Counted from the first letter of the stretch, positions 10,901 through 21,720 are shown. The stretch: DNA of 64,000 nucleotides from Sarcophilus harrisii (GCF_902635505.1 NC_045428.1:301683107-301747106); one strand, 5' to 3'. Made by a program: numbers and translations. The notes: a model not told the origin generated them from the letters alone.

Positions 10901-11184
10901 TCAGTATTTTGGGCAGAAGCAGGGTAGAGTAAGCATTGACCCCACATTTTTAAATTATCCATAATTTTATACTTATCTGGTATGAGTATGGCAGTAGTCA
11001 AGATTATGAAAGATAAGCCAAGAAGCTTATTAATGGAAAACTCCACTAATTGGAGGTAGATTTCAGGACAAGGAAATATCCAAATGCAGTTCCTGACAAA
11101 GATCAGTACTGGAGCCTGAGCTGTCAGGGTCAAAGAGTGTCAAAGGAATAAATAAAGATAGGGGGAAAAGGGAAAGTTGGCCTC

Positions 11185-11398
11185 TATATGCTTGGATACT
11201 TCTTCATCTATGCCTCTTGGAATCAATCTTTGATTTATTTCAAAATTCAACTCAAGTGCCAACTCCTATTTGAAGTCCTTCCTGATTCACCTATGTACTG
11301 GTGCCTTGCTAAGCATCTAAATTTACATAGATTTCTTTGATTATCTTTAGAGCTATTTAGTAAATATTTTACATTTAAACCACTCTGTGTTTAAAGAG
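11185..11398 (+). mobile_element. L2-like LINE 3' UTR, interrupted by an L1
   Basis: caaaattcaactcaagtgcc..aactcctatttgaagtcctt..cctgattcacctatg is the L2 3' UTR signature ('ctcagctcaaatgtcacctcc..gaggccttccctgacc'). The copy is cut at 11399 by the L1 at 11409-12971. Confidence 0.65.
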
Positions 11399-11408
11399 GG
11401 TCATTGTG
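11399..11408 (+). repeat. Target-site duplication, left copy
   Basis: ggtcattgtg is repeated exactly at 12972-12981, bounding the L1 insertion. Confidence 0.8.
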
Positions 11409-12971
11409 TGACTATAGTAATCTAGTGTTTGTCAAATACTAGAGAGCAAACCTTTTGTTTGAACTTTTGTCAAACACCAAAGATCCCAGCTTTTGGGATA
11501 AGAATTCACTATTTGACACAAACTGCTGGGAAAATTGGAAACTAGTATGGCAGAAATTAGGCACTGACCCGCACCTAACACTGTATATCAAGATAAAGTC
11601 GAAATGGATTCATAATCTAGACATAAAGAATGATATTATAAATTAGAAGAACATAGGATAGTTTACCTCTCAGATCTGTGTGAGAGGAAGGAATTTGTGA
11701 CCAAAGAAGAATTAGAGATTATTATTAATCACAAAATAGATAATTTTTGATTATATTAAGTTGAAAAGTTTTTGTACAAACAAAACTAATGCAGCAAAAT
11801 TAAAAGGGAATCAATAAACTGGGAAAACATTTTTACATTTAAGGATTCTGATAAAGGTCTTATTTTAAAAATATATAGAGAACTGACTCAAATTTATAAG
11901 AATTCAAACCATTCTTCAATTGATAAATGGTCAAAGGATATGAATAGACAATTTTCAGATGAAGAAATTAAAACCATTTCTAGTCACATAAAAAGGTACT
12001 CTAAATCATTATTGATAAGAGAAATGTACATTAAGACAACTCTGATTGTCTTACTATACACCTCTCAGACTGACAAGATGACAAGAAAAGATAATGATGA
12101 ATGTTGGAGGGGATATGGGAAAACTGGGACACTAATACATTATTGGTGGAATTGTGAATGGATCCAGCCATTCTGGAGAACAATTTGGAACTATGCTCAA
12201 AAAGTTATCAAACTGTGAATATCCTTTGATCCAGCAGTGTTTCTACCAGTCTTATATTCCAAAGGGATCTAAAAGGAGGGAAAGGGACCCATGTGTGCAA
12301 AAATGTTTGTGGCAGCCCTTTTTGTACTGGCAAGAAACTAGAAACTGAATGGATGCCCATCAGCTGGAGAATGCCCAAATAAGTTATGGTATATGAATGT
12401 TATGGAATATTATCGTTCTGTAAGAAATGATCAGCAGGATGATTTCAAAGAGGCCTGGAGAGACTTAGATGAACTTATGCTAAGTGAAATGAGCAGAACC
12501 AGGAGATCATTGTACACAGCAACAATAATATTATATGACGATCAATTCTGATGGATGTGGCTCTTTTCAACAGTGAGATGATGATTCAGGCCAGTTCCAA
12601 TAATCTTATGATGAAGAGAGACATCTACATGCAGAAAGAGGACTGTGGGAACTGAATGCGGTTCACAACATAGCATTTTTACTTTTTGTTGTTGTTGTTT
12701 GCTTACATTTTATTTTCTTTCTCATTTTTTCTGGAGATTTTTATTTTGATTTTTATTTTGCCCCAGGATAATTGTGTAAATATGTATGCATATATTGGAT
12801 TTAATAAACATTTCTCCCATGTTTAACATATATTTGGACTACTTGCTAACTAGGGAGAGGCTGGGGGGAAGGGAAGGAAAATTGGAACACAAAGTTTTGT
12901 AAGGGTTAATGTTGGAGAATTATCCATGCATATGTTTTGAAAAATAAAAAGCTTTAATAAAGAAAAAAGAA
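11409..12971 (+). mobile_element. L1 LINE, 5'-truncated, with target-site duplication
   Basis: The element carries the C-terminal third of ORF2. Visible motifs include DPSFWDKNSLFD..CWENWKLVWQKLG (11478 on), the MNRQFSDEEIKTISSHIK segment at 11940, the Cys-rich CWR..GKTGTLIHYWWNCEW near 12104-12165, and MLSEMSRTRRSLYTAT (12470s). The 3' UTR contains gcatatgttttgaaaaataa and an A-rich tail ending at 12971. ORF2 is broken by stops and frameshifts, so it is dead. An exact 10-bp duplication flanks it. Confidence 0.92.
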
Positions 12972-13214
12972 GGTCATTGTGGTTTTCTCATGTAATAATG
13001 AGTCATAATTCCAGCTCTAAAATTTCCTGGCTATGTGATGATGCACAAGTTACTTAACCTCTTAGAAATTCTTTAAGACATGCATGTGAAGATGGGTCCT
13101 GATTTGCTGTATCAGAGAAGGGGGATCACATACCCCTGTAACCACTGATCTTTGATGTAGTAGCATTATTATGGACTCTGAGTATGCAGAAGAGGTTTTT
13201 TCCCTACTTACATA

Positions 13215-13760
13215 AAGAATGGATCTCATCATGTCCGTCCTTTGCTCAGTCATTTCTCTCTAACCTTTGGAATCAAATAAAAACTCCTTCATTTGCAATT
13301 TAAAGCCCTTCACAATTTACCTTCAACCTATCTTTCCAGGCTTGGTATAATTACACACTTCATATCCTTCAGGTTGGTCTTTTTATTCTTTCTCCTACAT
13401 GACATTCCACCTCCTATCCCTGAGTCTTCATATATGCTCCCCTCCATTTCCACAAAGTACTCCTTCATCTCTGCTTCTTAAAATTAATCCCTGATTTCTT
13501 TCAAAGCTCAGCTCAAATCTATCCCCTACATGAAGACCTTCTTGATTCACCTATCTGCTGGTGCCTCCCTACTCCTCAAAATTATTTTACATTTCTTAGA
13601 TTACCTTTAGAGATATCTAGTAAATATCTTATATTTATACATGTGGATGTATTGTCTCTCTAAAGTGTGAGTCCTTTGAGCGATTGTTTCATTTTTGTCT
13701 GTGTATCTCTAGTACCTAGAACTGTGTCTGGGACATTGGATAAAGGTCTGGACCAGGCAA
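13215..13760 (+). mobile_element. L2 LINE, ORF2 C-terminus and 3' UTR
   Basis: The 62-residue ORF at 13293 reads KALHNLPSTYLSRL, matching the L2/CR1 motif KALH-LAP-YLS-L. The 3' UTR follows: tttcaaagctcagctcaaatc..tacatgaagaccttcttgat..tgtgagtcctttgagcgatt..tagtacctagaactgtgtc. It is an old, plus-strand copy. Confidence 0.85.
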
Positions 13761-13799
13761 GAAAATCTCCTCTATCAATCTAAGTTGATACCTTGTCTG

Positions 13800-13955
13800 T
13801 AACACTGAGTTACTCAGTGTTATAGAACTGCCTGAGCATTGAAAGATTAAGTGATGTGTCCTGGGATATACATCCAGTATAAATCAGAGTTTGGACTTGA
13901 ACCTGTCTTTCTTGCTTCAAGATTAGGTCACTATCTACAACATCATTTTGCCTCT
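13800..13955 (+). repeat. MIR SINE, 3' part
   Basis: ttaagtgatgtgtcctggga..agtttggacttgaacctgtct..ttcttgcttcaagattaggtc matches the MIR 3' half. Confidence 0.6.
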
Positions 13956-13967
13956 CAACCTCATCAT

Positions 13968-13970
<3 letters not shown>

Positions 13971-13999
<29 letters not shown>
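13971..13999 (+). repeat. T29 homopolymer
   Basis: 29 uninterrupted T residues followed by aaattaaagg, possibly the antisense A-tail of a very short retroelement. Just after it, actgctgagacctcatga and actactgagacctcatga form a 19-bp-period tandem repeat. Confidence 0.9.
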
Positions 14000-14006
<7 letters not shown>

Positions 14007-14019
14007 AGGTTTGTTAATT

Positions 14020-15060
14020 GATTGGTTGACTGCTGAGACCTCATGAACTACTGAGACCTCATGAATAATGAAGGATGGATGTATTGCTTTCTCAAATGGT
14101 TCCAACACAGGGAATAATGAATACTCACTTGGCAGTAAATTTTAGGATAAAAAAGTTTCAATTAAAGGAAACTTTACTTAAAAAAAAAAACTGGCTACTT
14201 AAGTAGAAATGATGGGAAACATAGGATAAGGTAGCCACATCATATTAAAATTTATGATAGATAAGGAGAGGAAAACACAGTCTGACATGGAGAATAAATT
14301 TACAGGAGATTGATTTTGAAGAAATTAGAGAAAGGATAACAAGGATCCAATGTACTAAAAGGAAAATTGGCCTGGGAGAGATGGAAAACTCTGAAGAATT
14401 AAATTCTTCTGAAGAACAAAGAAAAGTAATTGTTAATAGGAAAGAAAAGGGGTGTTGTTTAAAAAGACTAATGTGACTGCATAGACAGCTCATAAAACAA
14501 CTTTGATTTTAAAAGGTTATTTACAGAAGCTGGAAGAGCAAGTGATAGTGAGTCAATACAGAAATGTGGCATTGTCCTGTGAGAATGGGGCTAGAAGTGT
14601 TAATGTTCAGAATGAATTGAAGTTGATGAGTATAGTGAAGAATAACAAAAAGGATATTTAAAAAGCTATACTGGGAAAGCAAATAGGAGCAAAGCCAGGA
14701 GAATATACTAGGGGTAGATGGGATGAGAATAAGTGATGGAGTAAAGGCAGGATTACCCAGGCCTTAGGTTGCATCTGTTTTCTCTGTCAAGAAAAATGAT
14801 CTTTAGATTGGAAAGGACAAAAGAAAAATGGCAGGTTGGAACTGAGGATAAATATGGAATTAGCTCTTGACAAGTTGAAGTCACCATGTTCAGATGATCA
14901 TCAGAGGATCCTGGCAAATGTGCTTAATGGGCACCTACCAATAGTCTTTAAAAGATGGTAGACTGTAGATTGGCAAAGAAGACAATGGGAATATGATAGG
15001 GCGAGAATAATGGTGTATTGGTGGAACTATAAAGTGGCCCACAATTTTGGATTTCAATTT
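14020..15060. other. Unassigned stretch
   Basis: No gene or clear repeat recognised. The plus strand has antisense-LINE-like purine words (ggagaatg, gatagtgaag) but no anchor. Confidence 0.3.
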
Positions 15061-15089
15061 AGAATTTCAATTAAGAATTAAAATAGAAA

Positions 15090-15190
15090 TGATAATAATA
15101 GTGATTTGATAATAATTATTATATCTAGCATATGTGTAGTGCTTTAAGTTTTACCTGTTCTATTATTTGATCCTCACAACAAACCTGTGA
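15090..15190 (+). repeat. MIR SINE fragment
   Basis: tagcatatgtgtagtgcttta followed by ttatttgatcctcacaacaa..acctgtgac is the MIR 5'/CORE part. It is cut by the MAR1 fragment at 15190. Confidence 0.65.
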
Positions 15191-15342
15191 CATTGTTGTT
15201 ATTGTGTCCAGCTCTTTGTAACTCCATTTGGGGTTTTCTTGGCAAAAATATTGGAGTGGTTTGCCATTTCTTTCTCCAGCTAACTTTTTTATAGATAAAG
15301 AAATTGAGGCAAACAGGATTAAAATGATTTGTCCAGGATCAT
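15190..15342 (-). repeat. MAR1-type SINE fragment
   Basis: attgttgttattgtgtccag..ctctttgtaactccatttgg..ggttttcttggcaaaaatat..tggagtggtttgccatttct is the reverse complement of the MAR1 body, lacking the tRNA head. Confidence 0.85.
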
Positions 15343-15344
15343 TA

Positions 15345-15550
15345 TCTTATCTAGTATTTACATAGTGCTTTAAAAGTTTGGGAAGCACTTTACCTATATA
15401 AAACCTGTGAGATTAGGTTCTATTATCATTATTATTTTCATTTTCAAGATAAGGAGGCTGAGGTGGACAAGTTAAGTAACTAGCTCAAGGTCATTAATTT
15501 AGTTGGATTCAAACTCAGGTCTTCCTTTTTTCAAGTTTTTCTATCTAGTT
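15345..15550 (+). repeat. MIR-type SINE
   Basis: tagtatttacatagtgcttt..aaacctgtgagattaggtt..ctattatcattattatttt..gtaactagctcaaggtcat..ttcaaactcaggtcttcc is an ordered MIR CORE and tail. Confidence 0.75.
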
Positions 15551-15589
15551 TCCTGAAAGGAAGTGACTACCCTTTGACCAAGTAATCTT

Positions 15590-16020
15590 AATATTGGACA
15601 TATGCCAAAAAAAGTCAAAGACAGGAAAAAAGGGAAAAAATATACAAAACATTTATGGAAGCACTTTTTGTGGCTGTAAGTAGAAACCAAACTGGTGTCT
15701 ATACATTAAGAAATGGCCAAGAAAAACCCTATTAAATATTAATGTAATGAAAGAGTTTTGTAGCAAGATAGAATGAAGAATTAAGGGAAATGTGGAAAAA
15801 ATTTTAAGTTTAATCTCCTTGGAATAAGCAGAACCAGGAGAATATTAATTACAGTGCCCAAAATAATGAGAAGATTATTAAAAGGAGAATGAATTCTGAG
15901 TAATGGAAAAGACAATATAAGTCCTAGGGGAGGCAATGAAATAAACCTGCTCTCTCCTGGTATGGAGATGGTGAGACTACCAGGGAATAATATTGTATAT
16001 GTTGTCAGACATAGTTTTTT
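15590..16020 (+). mobile_element. L1 LINE ORF2 C-terminal fragment, old
   Basis: cactttttgtggctgtaagt..agaaaccaaactggtgtcta..cattaagaaatggcc is followed by aagcagaaccaggagaatat, the L1 ORF2 C-terminal order. Highly decayed. Confidence 0.6.
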
Positions 16021-16116
16021 CACTACTTTCTATGAATGATTTTTCCTTGTCCAAAAGAGTCCTGGAGATATGACTAGACAGCAATGAAAAAAGCCTGAGG
16101 CTTTTAGAATAATTTT

Positions 16117-16320
16117 GTTGTTCAGTTGTGTGTAACTCTTCATGACCCCATTTCTTGGCAAAAATACTGCATAATCTGCCATTTCTTTCTCTAATTCACT
16201 TTACAGATAAAGAAACTGAGACAAACAGGGTAAAGTGATTTGCTCAGAGTCACCCAGCTAGTGATTCTGAACTCAGGTCTTCTTGAGTTCTCTATCTACT
16301 CTATCCACTGTGCCACCCAA
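16117..16320 (-). repeat. MAR1-type SINE
   Basis: gttgttcagttgtgtgtaac..tcttcatgaccccatttctt..ggcaaaaatactgc..gccatttctttctctaattc..aagaaactgagacaaacagg..gctctatc-like end tatccactgtgccaccc. Near full length on the minus strand. Confidence 0.85.
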
Positions 16321-16489
16321 ATTCTGTCACTTTCTCAACTCTGGACAATCAACAAAATAATAAACCAAGTCCTAATTTGTAGTGTTTATTAGAAGGTGTA
16401 AATGCTTACATTGAACTGAGCCAGGAGAGCTGGTTAGAGCTGGCTCCAGCAGTCCCCTAATTATGTAGAAACAGGATTAGAATTTTCTG

Positions 16490-16650
16490 TTTAGTCCCTG
16501 GGAAATAGTGGGGATCCCTTAACTGGAAGTTGTCAACCCAAGGCTGGATGGCCATTTGTCAGGTTTACTATTATGTAGCAGGAATCCTTATTCAGACACG
16601 GTTTGGACCAGCTGGCTCTGTCATCTTTTCCATTCCTGAAATTTTCTGAT
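16490..16650 (+). mobile_element. CR1/L3-clade LINE 3' end
   Basis: ggatcccttaactggaagtt..gtcaacccaaggctggatg..gccatttgtcaggtt is followed by caggaatccttattcagac and ggtttggaccagctggctct. This is the conserved 3' end of CR1/L3 ('ccactggaggtcttcaagcaaaggctggatgaccacttgt..ttggactagatggcc'). Confidence 0.6.
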
Positions 16651-16809
16651 TCTGAGGTTTCCAGATTCAGTCCCTGAGTAGGGTTGAATCACACCCTCTG
16701 GAGTCAACCGTGATGACAAACAAGAGAGTAAGTATTGAGGTTGTACTTTTGCTGTCAGTGGTGGCCCCACCTATCTGGGTACTCAAATGTTAAGCAAGCC
16801 TAAGGCATT

Positions 16810-17200
16810 TTGTTTACATTATTTTATTTTGAATTTTCTTTTTTTATTATGAACTCAACAAACATCAACAAACATGAATATTTTAATATACAAAAGACAA
16901 AAAGGGATTGTATATGGAACTTGAGCCTCTGTCACAAAGGGATTTTTTAAGAGTGTATATTACATTTAACATAATAGTAGAAAAACTGCCCTGCTTATGT
17001 CCCCTTCTGAACTTTCTTCTAATCTATTCTCAATTTGTTTACCATTCCACAGACTCTCTTATCTCTCTCTCTTTTTTTTTCATCTCAATTACTACCTATC
17101 AACTACCTCCTCAATTAGAAACCCTCTTGTGGCCTGCAAGTTTCTTCCTACTTTAGTCTATCCTTTCCAGAGCCTTTAAAGTGATTCTTCCTCCCCTCCC
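16810..17200. other. Unassigned AT- and pyrimidine-rich stretch
   Basis: Two overlapping plus ORFs (82 and 60 residues) are Leu/Ser-rich with no motif. A C/T tract (tctctctctctttttttttc) lies near 17060. No element is recognised. Confidence 0.3.
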
Positions 17201-17204
17201 CCAC

Positions 17205-17510
17205 TAAAGAACAGGTCTGACTATATAGATCTCCCACTTAAATCCATGAAACTCCCTATTATCTTTAGAATCAAATATAAACATCTCCAACTTTTAAATC
17301 CTTTTGGAACCTGGCCCTAATCCACTTTTCTATCTTTGTTATACATTACTCCCTTCATTTTGAAGTCTAGCAAAACTAACCTTGCAATTCTTCCCATTTC
17401 CTATCTCTATGCCCTTGTACTGACTGTTCTCAATTTCTAGAATACTTTGTGACCTCACCTCTATGTCTTAGAACCTCTTGTTTCTTTTAAAAAATTTAAT
17501 CCCATATTTC
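17205..17510 (+). mobile_element. L2-like LINE 3' region
   Basis: gaaactccctattatcttta..gaatcaaatataaacatctc..ccttttggaacctggcccta matches L2 ORF2 C-terminus/3' UTR ('ctccctattgcctctaggatcaaatacaaactcct..cctggcccc'). Confidence 0.65.
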
Positions 17511-17523
17511 ACTTTCAACATTA

Positions 17524-17583
17524 GACCTTTGGACAGTTATGTGGCTCAATAGATAGAGTGGCAGGCTCAGAGTCAGAAAGACT
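17524..17583 (+). repeat. MAR1-type SINE, left part, split by an L1
   Basis: tggacagttatgtggctcaa..tagatagagtggcaggctca..gagtcagaaagact is a MAR1 tRNA-like head. The SINE resumes at 18109. Confidence 0.8.
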
Positions 17584-18108
17584 AATTTTCTTTTTTAAAA
17601 GATTTTTTTCAAACCTTTTTATTTTCAAAACATATATATGGTTAACTTTTAACATTCACCCTTGCAAAACTTTGTGTTCCAAAAATTTCCCCTCCTTTTC
17701 CCCCATTCCCTCCCTTAGATAGCAAATAATCCAACATATGTTAAATATGTAATTATTCTATACATATTTCCACAATTATCATGCTGCACAAGAAAAATCA
17801 GATCAAAAAGAAAAAAATGAGAAAGAAAATAAAATACAAGCCAACTACAACAAAAAGACTGAAAATACTATGTTGTAATCCACATTCAGTTCCATAGTCT
17901 CCTCTCTGGATGCAGATGGCTCTTTCCATACAAGTCTACTGGAAACAGCCTGAATCACCTCATTGTTGAAAAGAGTCATTTTCGTCAGAATTGATCATCA
18001 CAAAATTTTGTTGTTGCTATGTACAATGTTCTCCTGGTTCTACTCACTTCACTTAGCATCAGTTTATGTCATTCTCTCCAGTCCTCTCTGAAATCTTCCT
18101 GCTGATTG
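17584..18108 (-). mobile_element. L1 LINE 3' end inserted in a MAR1 SINE
   Basis: The antisense A-tail/AATAAA region (ttttattttcaaaacatata) is followed by the 3' UTR and ORF2 C-terminus (ctgcacaagaaaaatcagat..cacttagcatcagtttatgt..cagtcctctctgaaatcttc). The host-SINE bases agaaagact are duplicated exactly at 17575-17583 and 18109-18117. This L1 is younger than the MAR1 copy it cuts. Confidence 0.9.
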
Positions 18109-18335
18109 AGAAAGACTCATCCTTATAAGTTCAGATGTGGCCTTAGGTCACTGGATCTGTGATCCTGGCCAAGTCACTCAACCTTCACTTCAGTTAAGCC
18201 TTCTTTTCTCATCTGTAAAATGAGCTGGAAAAGGAAATGACAAAACACTCCACTATCTTTACCAAGAAAACCCCAAAGGGCATCACAAAAAGTTGGATTT
18301 GACAGGACAATAATAACCAAAAAATATGTTTGTTT
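18109..18335 (+). repeat. MAR1-type SINE, right part
   Basis: Body of the split SINE: ctggccaagtcactcaacct..atctgtaaaatgagctggaa..aaggaaatgacaaaacactc..aagaaaaccccaaaggg, with an end near gacaggacaataataacc. Confidence 0.85.
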
Positions 18336-18344
18336 GTTGTTTAC

Positions 18345-18445
18345 CCCAATGGAATGTAAACTCCTTGAGAACAGGGGCTGTTTCACTTTTGTCTTCTATC
18401 CCCAGTACTTGAAGCTATACTAAGAATTTAGTAAACATTTGTTTA
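18345..18445 (+). mobile_element. L2-like LINE 3' end
   Basis: ggaatgtaaactccttgaga..acaggggctgtttcacttt..tatccccagtacttgaag..tagtaaacatttgttt is the L2 3' terminus. Confidence 0.8.
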
Positions 18446-18479
18446 TTTTTAAAATATAGTTAAAAAAAAAAACCCAGCT

Positions 18480-19437
18480 CAGTATATCCGAGACATGCCT
18501 GAAAATGTTTTTTCTCGTTCTACATCCCAAATCTTTCAACTCTCTTTCAAGAAAGTCTTGCTTCTTTGTCAGTCTTCTGATGTCCTGATTACTCACTCTG
18601 TTGATGAGAAATCTGATGCCATTCAGAATTGTTTCTCTTTATATTATTGTGGTTATGAAATAAATTATTCTTCTGCTTCTGTTAGCTTCACTTTGCATTA
18701 GTTCATTCAAGTTTTTCTAGGCTTTTGTGAACTCATTATATATGTCATTTCTTACAGCACAATGCTATTCCATGATATTCATATACCAGAATTTGTTCAG
18801 ACATCTCCAACTGTTAAGCACTGATTTTGCCTCTGGTTCTTTGGTATGACAAAAAATACAATTATATATAATTTTATCAGTCTTATCTCTCTGTCCTTTG
18901 TATCTTTGATACATGTACTAGTAGTTTTTCTAGGTCAGATGATATGTATATTTGAGGGATGTAGCTTCAAAATGCTTTCCAGAATGACTGGACCAATTCA
19001 GTTCTACCATAATACATTAATTACTTTGATTAATTAATTATGTTGATATTATTTGTCTTCTAGTAGCCCCTCCAACAAATACCATTTTCTCTTTTTGTCA
19101 CCTTCAACAATTAGATGGTTGTGAAGCTAAGTTTCAGAGTTTTAAAAATTTTTCATTTCTCTTTATTATTAGTGATTTGGAACATTATTTTCATGTAATT
19201 TTTGATGGGTTGAATTGCCTCATTGGAAACCTTCCTGTTTGTGCTCTTTTATCATTTATTGATTTGCTCTTATATTTGTATCAATTTCCTATATATTTTT
19301 GGGTATTAGACTTGCACCAAAGAAATTTGATATAAAGATTTTTCCTCAGTTAACTCTTCCATCTGATTCAAACTATATTGGTTTTTACTTCTGTAAAAAA
19401 ACAACACTGCATACTTCAATTTTACATAATCAAGATC
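18480..19437 (-). mobile_element. L1 LINE 3' part, fused to a U6 snRNA copy
   Basis: Antisense ORF2 C-terminal sequence is seen as gttagcttcactttgcatta, tttcttacagcacaatgcta and ccagaatgactggaccaatt. The 5'-most part reads, in L1 sense, gattatgtaaaattgaag (DYVKLK, the L1 DYIKLKSFC position). Directly upstream of that point lies U6 sequence in the same orientation, giving a U6-L1 3' chimera. Confidence 0.75.
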
Positions 19438-19535
19438 GAAAAATTTGGGATGCTTTGTGAATTTGTCTCATCCTTGCCCAAAGGCCATACTAATCTTCTT
19501 TATTTTAATTTAATATACTTATTACCAAAGCATGC
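19438..19535 (-). pseudogene. RNU6 (pseudogene): U6 snRNA pseudogene, 5' part of a U6-L1 chimera
   Basis: The plus strand tgggatgctttgtgaatttg..tctcatccttgcccaaagg..ccatactaatcttctttat is the reverse complement of U6 (..agaagattagcatggccc..gcgcaaggatgacacgcaaa..ttcgtgaagcgttcc), with the U6 5' end near 19530. Many substitutions and small deletions, and no U6 promoter elements upstream, so it is not an active gene. Its 3' end runs into L1 ORF2 sequence in the same sense, the layout produced by template switching from L1 RNA to U6 RNA. Confidence 0.82.
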
Positions 19536-19639
19536 ATTATTAACTTCATTCCACACAATCTGTGGAAGTAAGTTTCAAGGCAAAGAGGTCTCTAAATTCA
19601 AAGAAGAGGTAGGCCTTTGGATATCAAACTTGTCATGAT

Positions 19640-19715
19640 GGGATGGAAAGAATATCAAATTTAGCATCAGACATCCTAAGTCGGAATCACAGCTCTGCCA
19701 CTTCCTAATTCTTAC
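19640..19715 (+). repeat. tRNA-SINE head fragment (MON1/THER1-like)
   Basis: ggaaagaatatcaaatttag..catcagacatcctaagtcgg..aatcacagctctgccac resembles the 5' third of MON1/THER1 SINEs. Confidence 0.45.
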
Positions 19716-20293
19716 TCTCTTCTGATTCTTCACCCTTCCCTAGGCCCTACAATTTCAGTTAATTCTTTCAATCCCAGACTTCCTTAAGAAGGAAGTAATT
19801 CTTCTATCACTGATGTGGAGATTGTTGATTACTCAACTTCATGTATCCAAACATTGCCATTTATTTCAGTATTTTTATGAGTGCCATACCTTATGTGATG
19901 GGGCAGTTTTTAATTGGCCTTCAAAGCTGGACTATTCTGAAAACCAAAGGGCAGGTAATTACTAACAGATGGCTTTTTATATTGACAGCGTGGAATATGA
20001 AATCTCTGGGGGGGTGGGGAGAGCAATGCTATTAAAAATAGAAGACTCCCTTACTCTTTTTTACACAAATGGAGATGAAACACTGAATATGTTCTTCATC
20101 ATCAATGGAAATGTAGGGATATAATTTTTGAAGCTGACATGAAATTCAGTCTTCTGAACCTTATTATCTCTCCTTGGTAGTATGTTTGCTATTATCAGAA
20201 GATTTAAAATTGAACTTCAAACTCCTCAGTGTTTGTTTCTGTGATGTTATATTTCATAGAATTACTGTATCTTGTTTCTAAAGCAAGATTCTT

Positions 20294-20691
20294 TTATTTT
20301 TTTATTTAATAGCCTTTTATTTACAGGTTATATGCATGGGTAACTTTACAGCATTAACAATTGCCAAACCTCTTGTTCCAATTTTTCCCCTTACCCCTCA
20401 CCCCCTCCCCTAGATGGCAGGATGACCAGTAGATGTTAAATACATTAAAATATAAATTAGATACACAATAAGTATACATGAACAAAACGTTATTTTGCTG
20501 TACAAAAAGAATCAGACTCTGAAATATTGTACAATTAGCTTGTGAAGGAAATAAAAAATGCAGGTGGGCATAAATATAGGGATTGGGAATTCAATGTAAT
20601 GGTTTTTAGTCATCTCCCAGAGTTCTTTCTCTGGGCGTAGCTGGTTCAGTTCATTACTGCTCCATTGGAAATGATTTGGTTGATCTCGTTG
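20294..20691 (-). mobile_element. L1 LINE 3' end, second 3' UTR lineage, with 15-bp target duplication
   Basis: agccttttatttacaggtta..tatgcatgggtaactttac..agcattaacaattgcc is a distinct L1 3' UTR type shared with 33766-34334 and 55795-56365. It is bounded by an exact 15-bp direct repeat, taaagcaagattctt, at 20279-20293 and 20692-20706. 5'-truncated within the 3' UTR. Confidence 0.9.
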
Positions 20692-20885
20692 TAAAGCAAG
20701 ATTCTTAATCTGAGATCCATAAACTCATTTTTTAAAAATTTAATAATTTACTATATTATTCAGATTTATTTTGTAATCTTGTATACTTTGTTTTATGAAC
20801 TTGAAAATATAATTCTAAGAAGAGGTCCATATGCTTGACCAGATGCAAAGGAATTTATTACAAAAAAGAAGGTCAAGAATTACCT
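20692..20885. mobile_element. Old hAT-like DNA transposon remnant (possible)
   Basis: agattcttaatctgagatcc at one end and ggtcaagaattacctt at the other form imperfect inverted ends of the 'ttcttaacctggggtcc' kind. The interior aggtccatatgcttgaccag fits old mammalian hAT MITEs. An L1 inserted at its left edge. Confidence 0.4.
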
Positions 20886-20892
20886 TTCCAAA

Positions 20893-21165
20893 GTAGGTAA
20901 GTGGCTCAGTGGGTAGAACACTGGTCCTGGAGTCAGGAGGATCTGAATTGAAATCTGGTCTCACATGCTTACTAGCTGGGTAACCTTGGTCAAGTCACTT
21001 AACCCTGTTTGCCTCATTTTCCTCAACTGTAAATTAGGGATAATGATAGCACCTATCTCCCAGGATTATTGTGAAGATCAAATGAGATAATATTTCTTAA
21101 GTACTTAGTGCATTTCCTGGCACATAGTTGGTTCTTAATAAATGCTTGTTTCCTCCTTTCCATTC
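20893..21165 (+). repeat. MON1/THER1-type CORE-SINE, near full length
   Basis: Head ggtaagtggctcagtgggta..gaacactggtcctggagtca, then gtcaagtcacttaaccctg, gaagatcaaatgagataata, and the L2-like tail tttcctggcacatagttggt..tcttaataaatgcttg. All three modules are present in order, about 270 bp. Confidence 0.85.
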
Positions 21166-21357
21166 ACTTAATATAACCTTTTTTTTTCATGTTTTAGTTG
21201 ACTTTATCTACAAGTTGCAATGTTTTCTCATCTTGTATTAACTGTGTACAAAACAGATAAAATGAAACACAATCAACAAGATGTAACTTTGGTAGAATAA
21301 TATTAGGATACTATATAACTCACTTCTCTATTGTACTTTAAAGTTTAGAAAATACTT

Positions 21358-21515
21358 TTTTTAATAATAGCTTTTTATTTTCAAAATATTTGCAAAGATA
21401 GTTTTCAACGTTCACCCTTGCAAAACTTTGTGTTCCAAATTTTTCTACTTCTCTTCCTCCCATCGCCTCTCTTAGCAAGTAATCCAATATATGTTAAACC
21501 TGTGCAATTCTTCAG
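21358..21515 (-). mobile_element. L1 LINE 3' UTR fragment
   Basis: aatagctttttattttcaaa..acgttcacccttgcaaaac..tttgtgttccaaatttt is the antisense 3' terminus. Short and 5'-truncated. Confidence 0.8.
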
Positions 21516-21544
21516 TACATTAATATAATCTCTTACTTCTGGAA

Positions 21545-21720
21545 TTCCCTTTTAAAGATTCCTCACAGATCATCGGATCATAGATTTCAAGCCAAAAGAA
21601 ACCTCAGAAGCCCTTTGCCTAATTCTCTCACTTTACAGATCAGGAAACTGCAGCTCAGGAAGGTTAAATTACTTGTCCAAAGTCATTCATATAGGTAGTT
21701 ATACGAGTCACATTTCATTG
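21545..21720 (+). repeat. MIR-like CORE repeat
   Basis: catcggatcatagatttcaa..actttacagatcaggaaac..tgcagctcaggaaggtta..cttgtccaaagtcattcat is the 'catagatttagagctgg..ttacagatgaggaaactgagg' type repeat. Confidence 0.65.
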
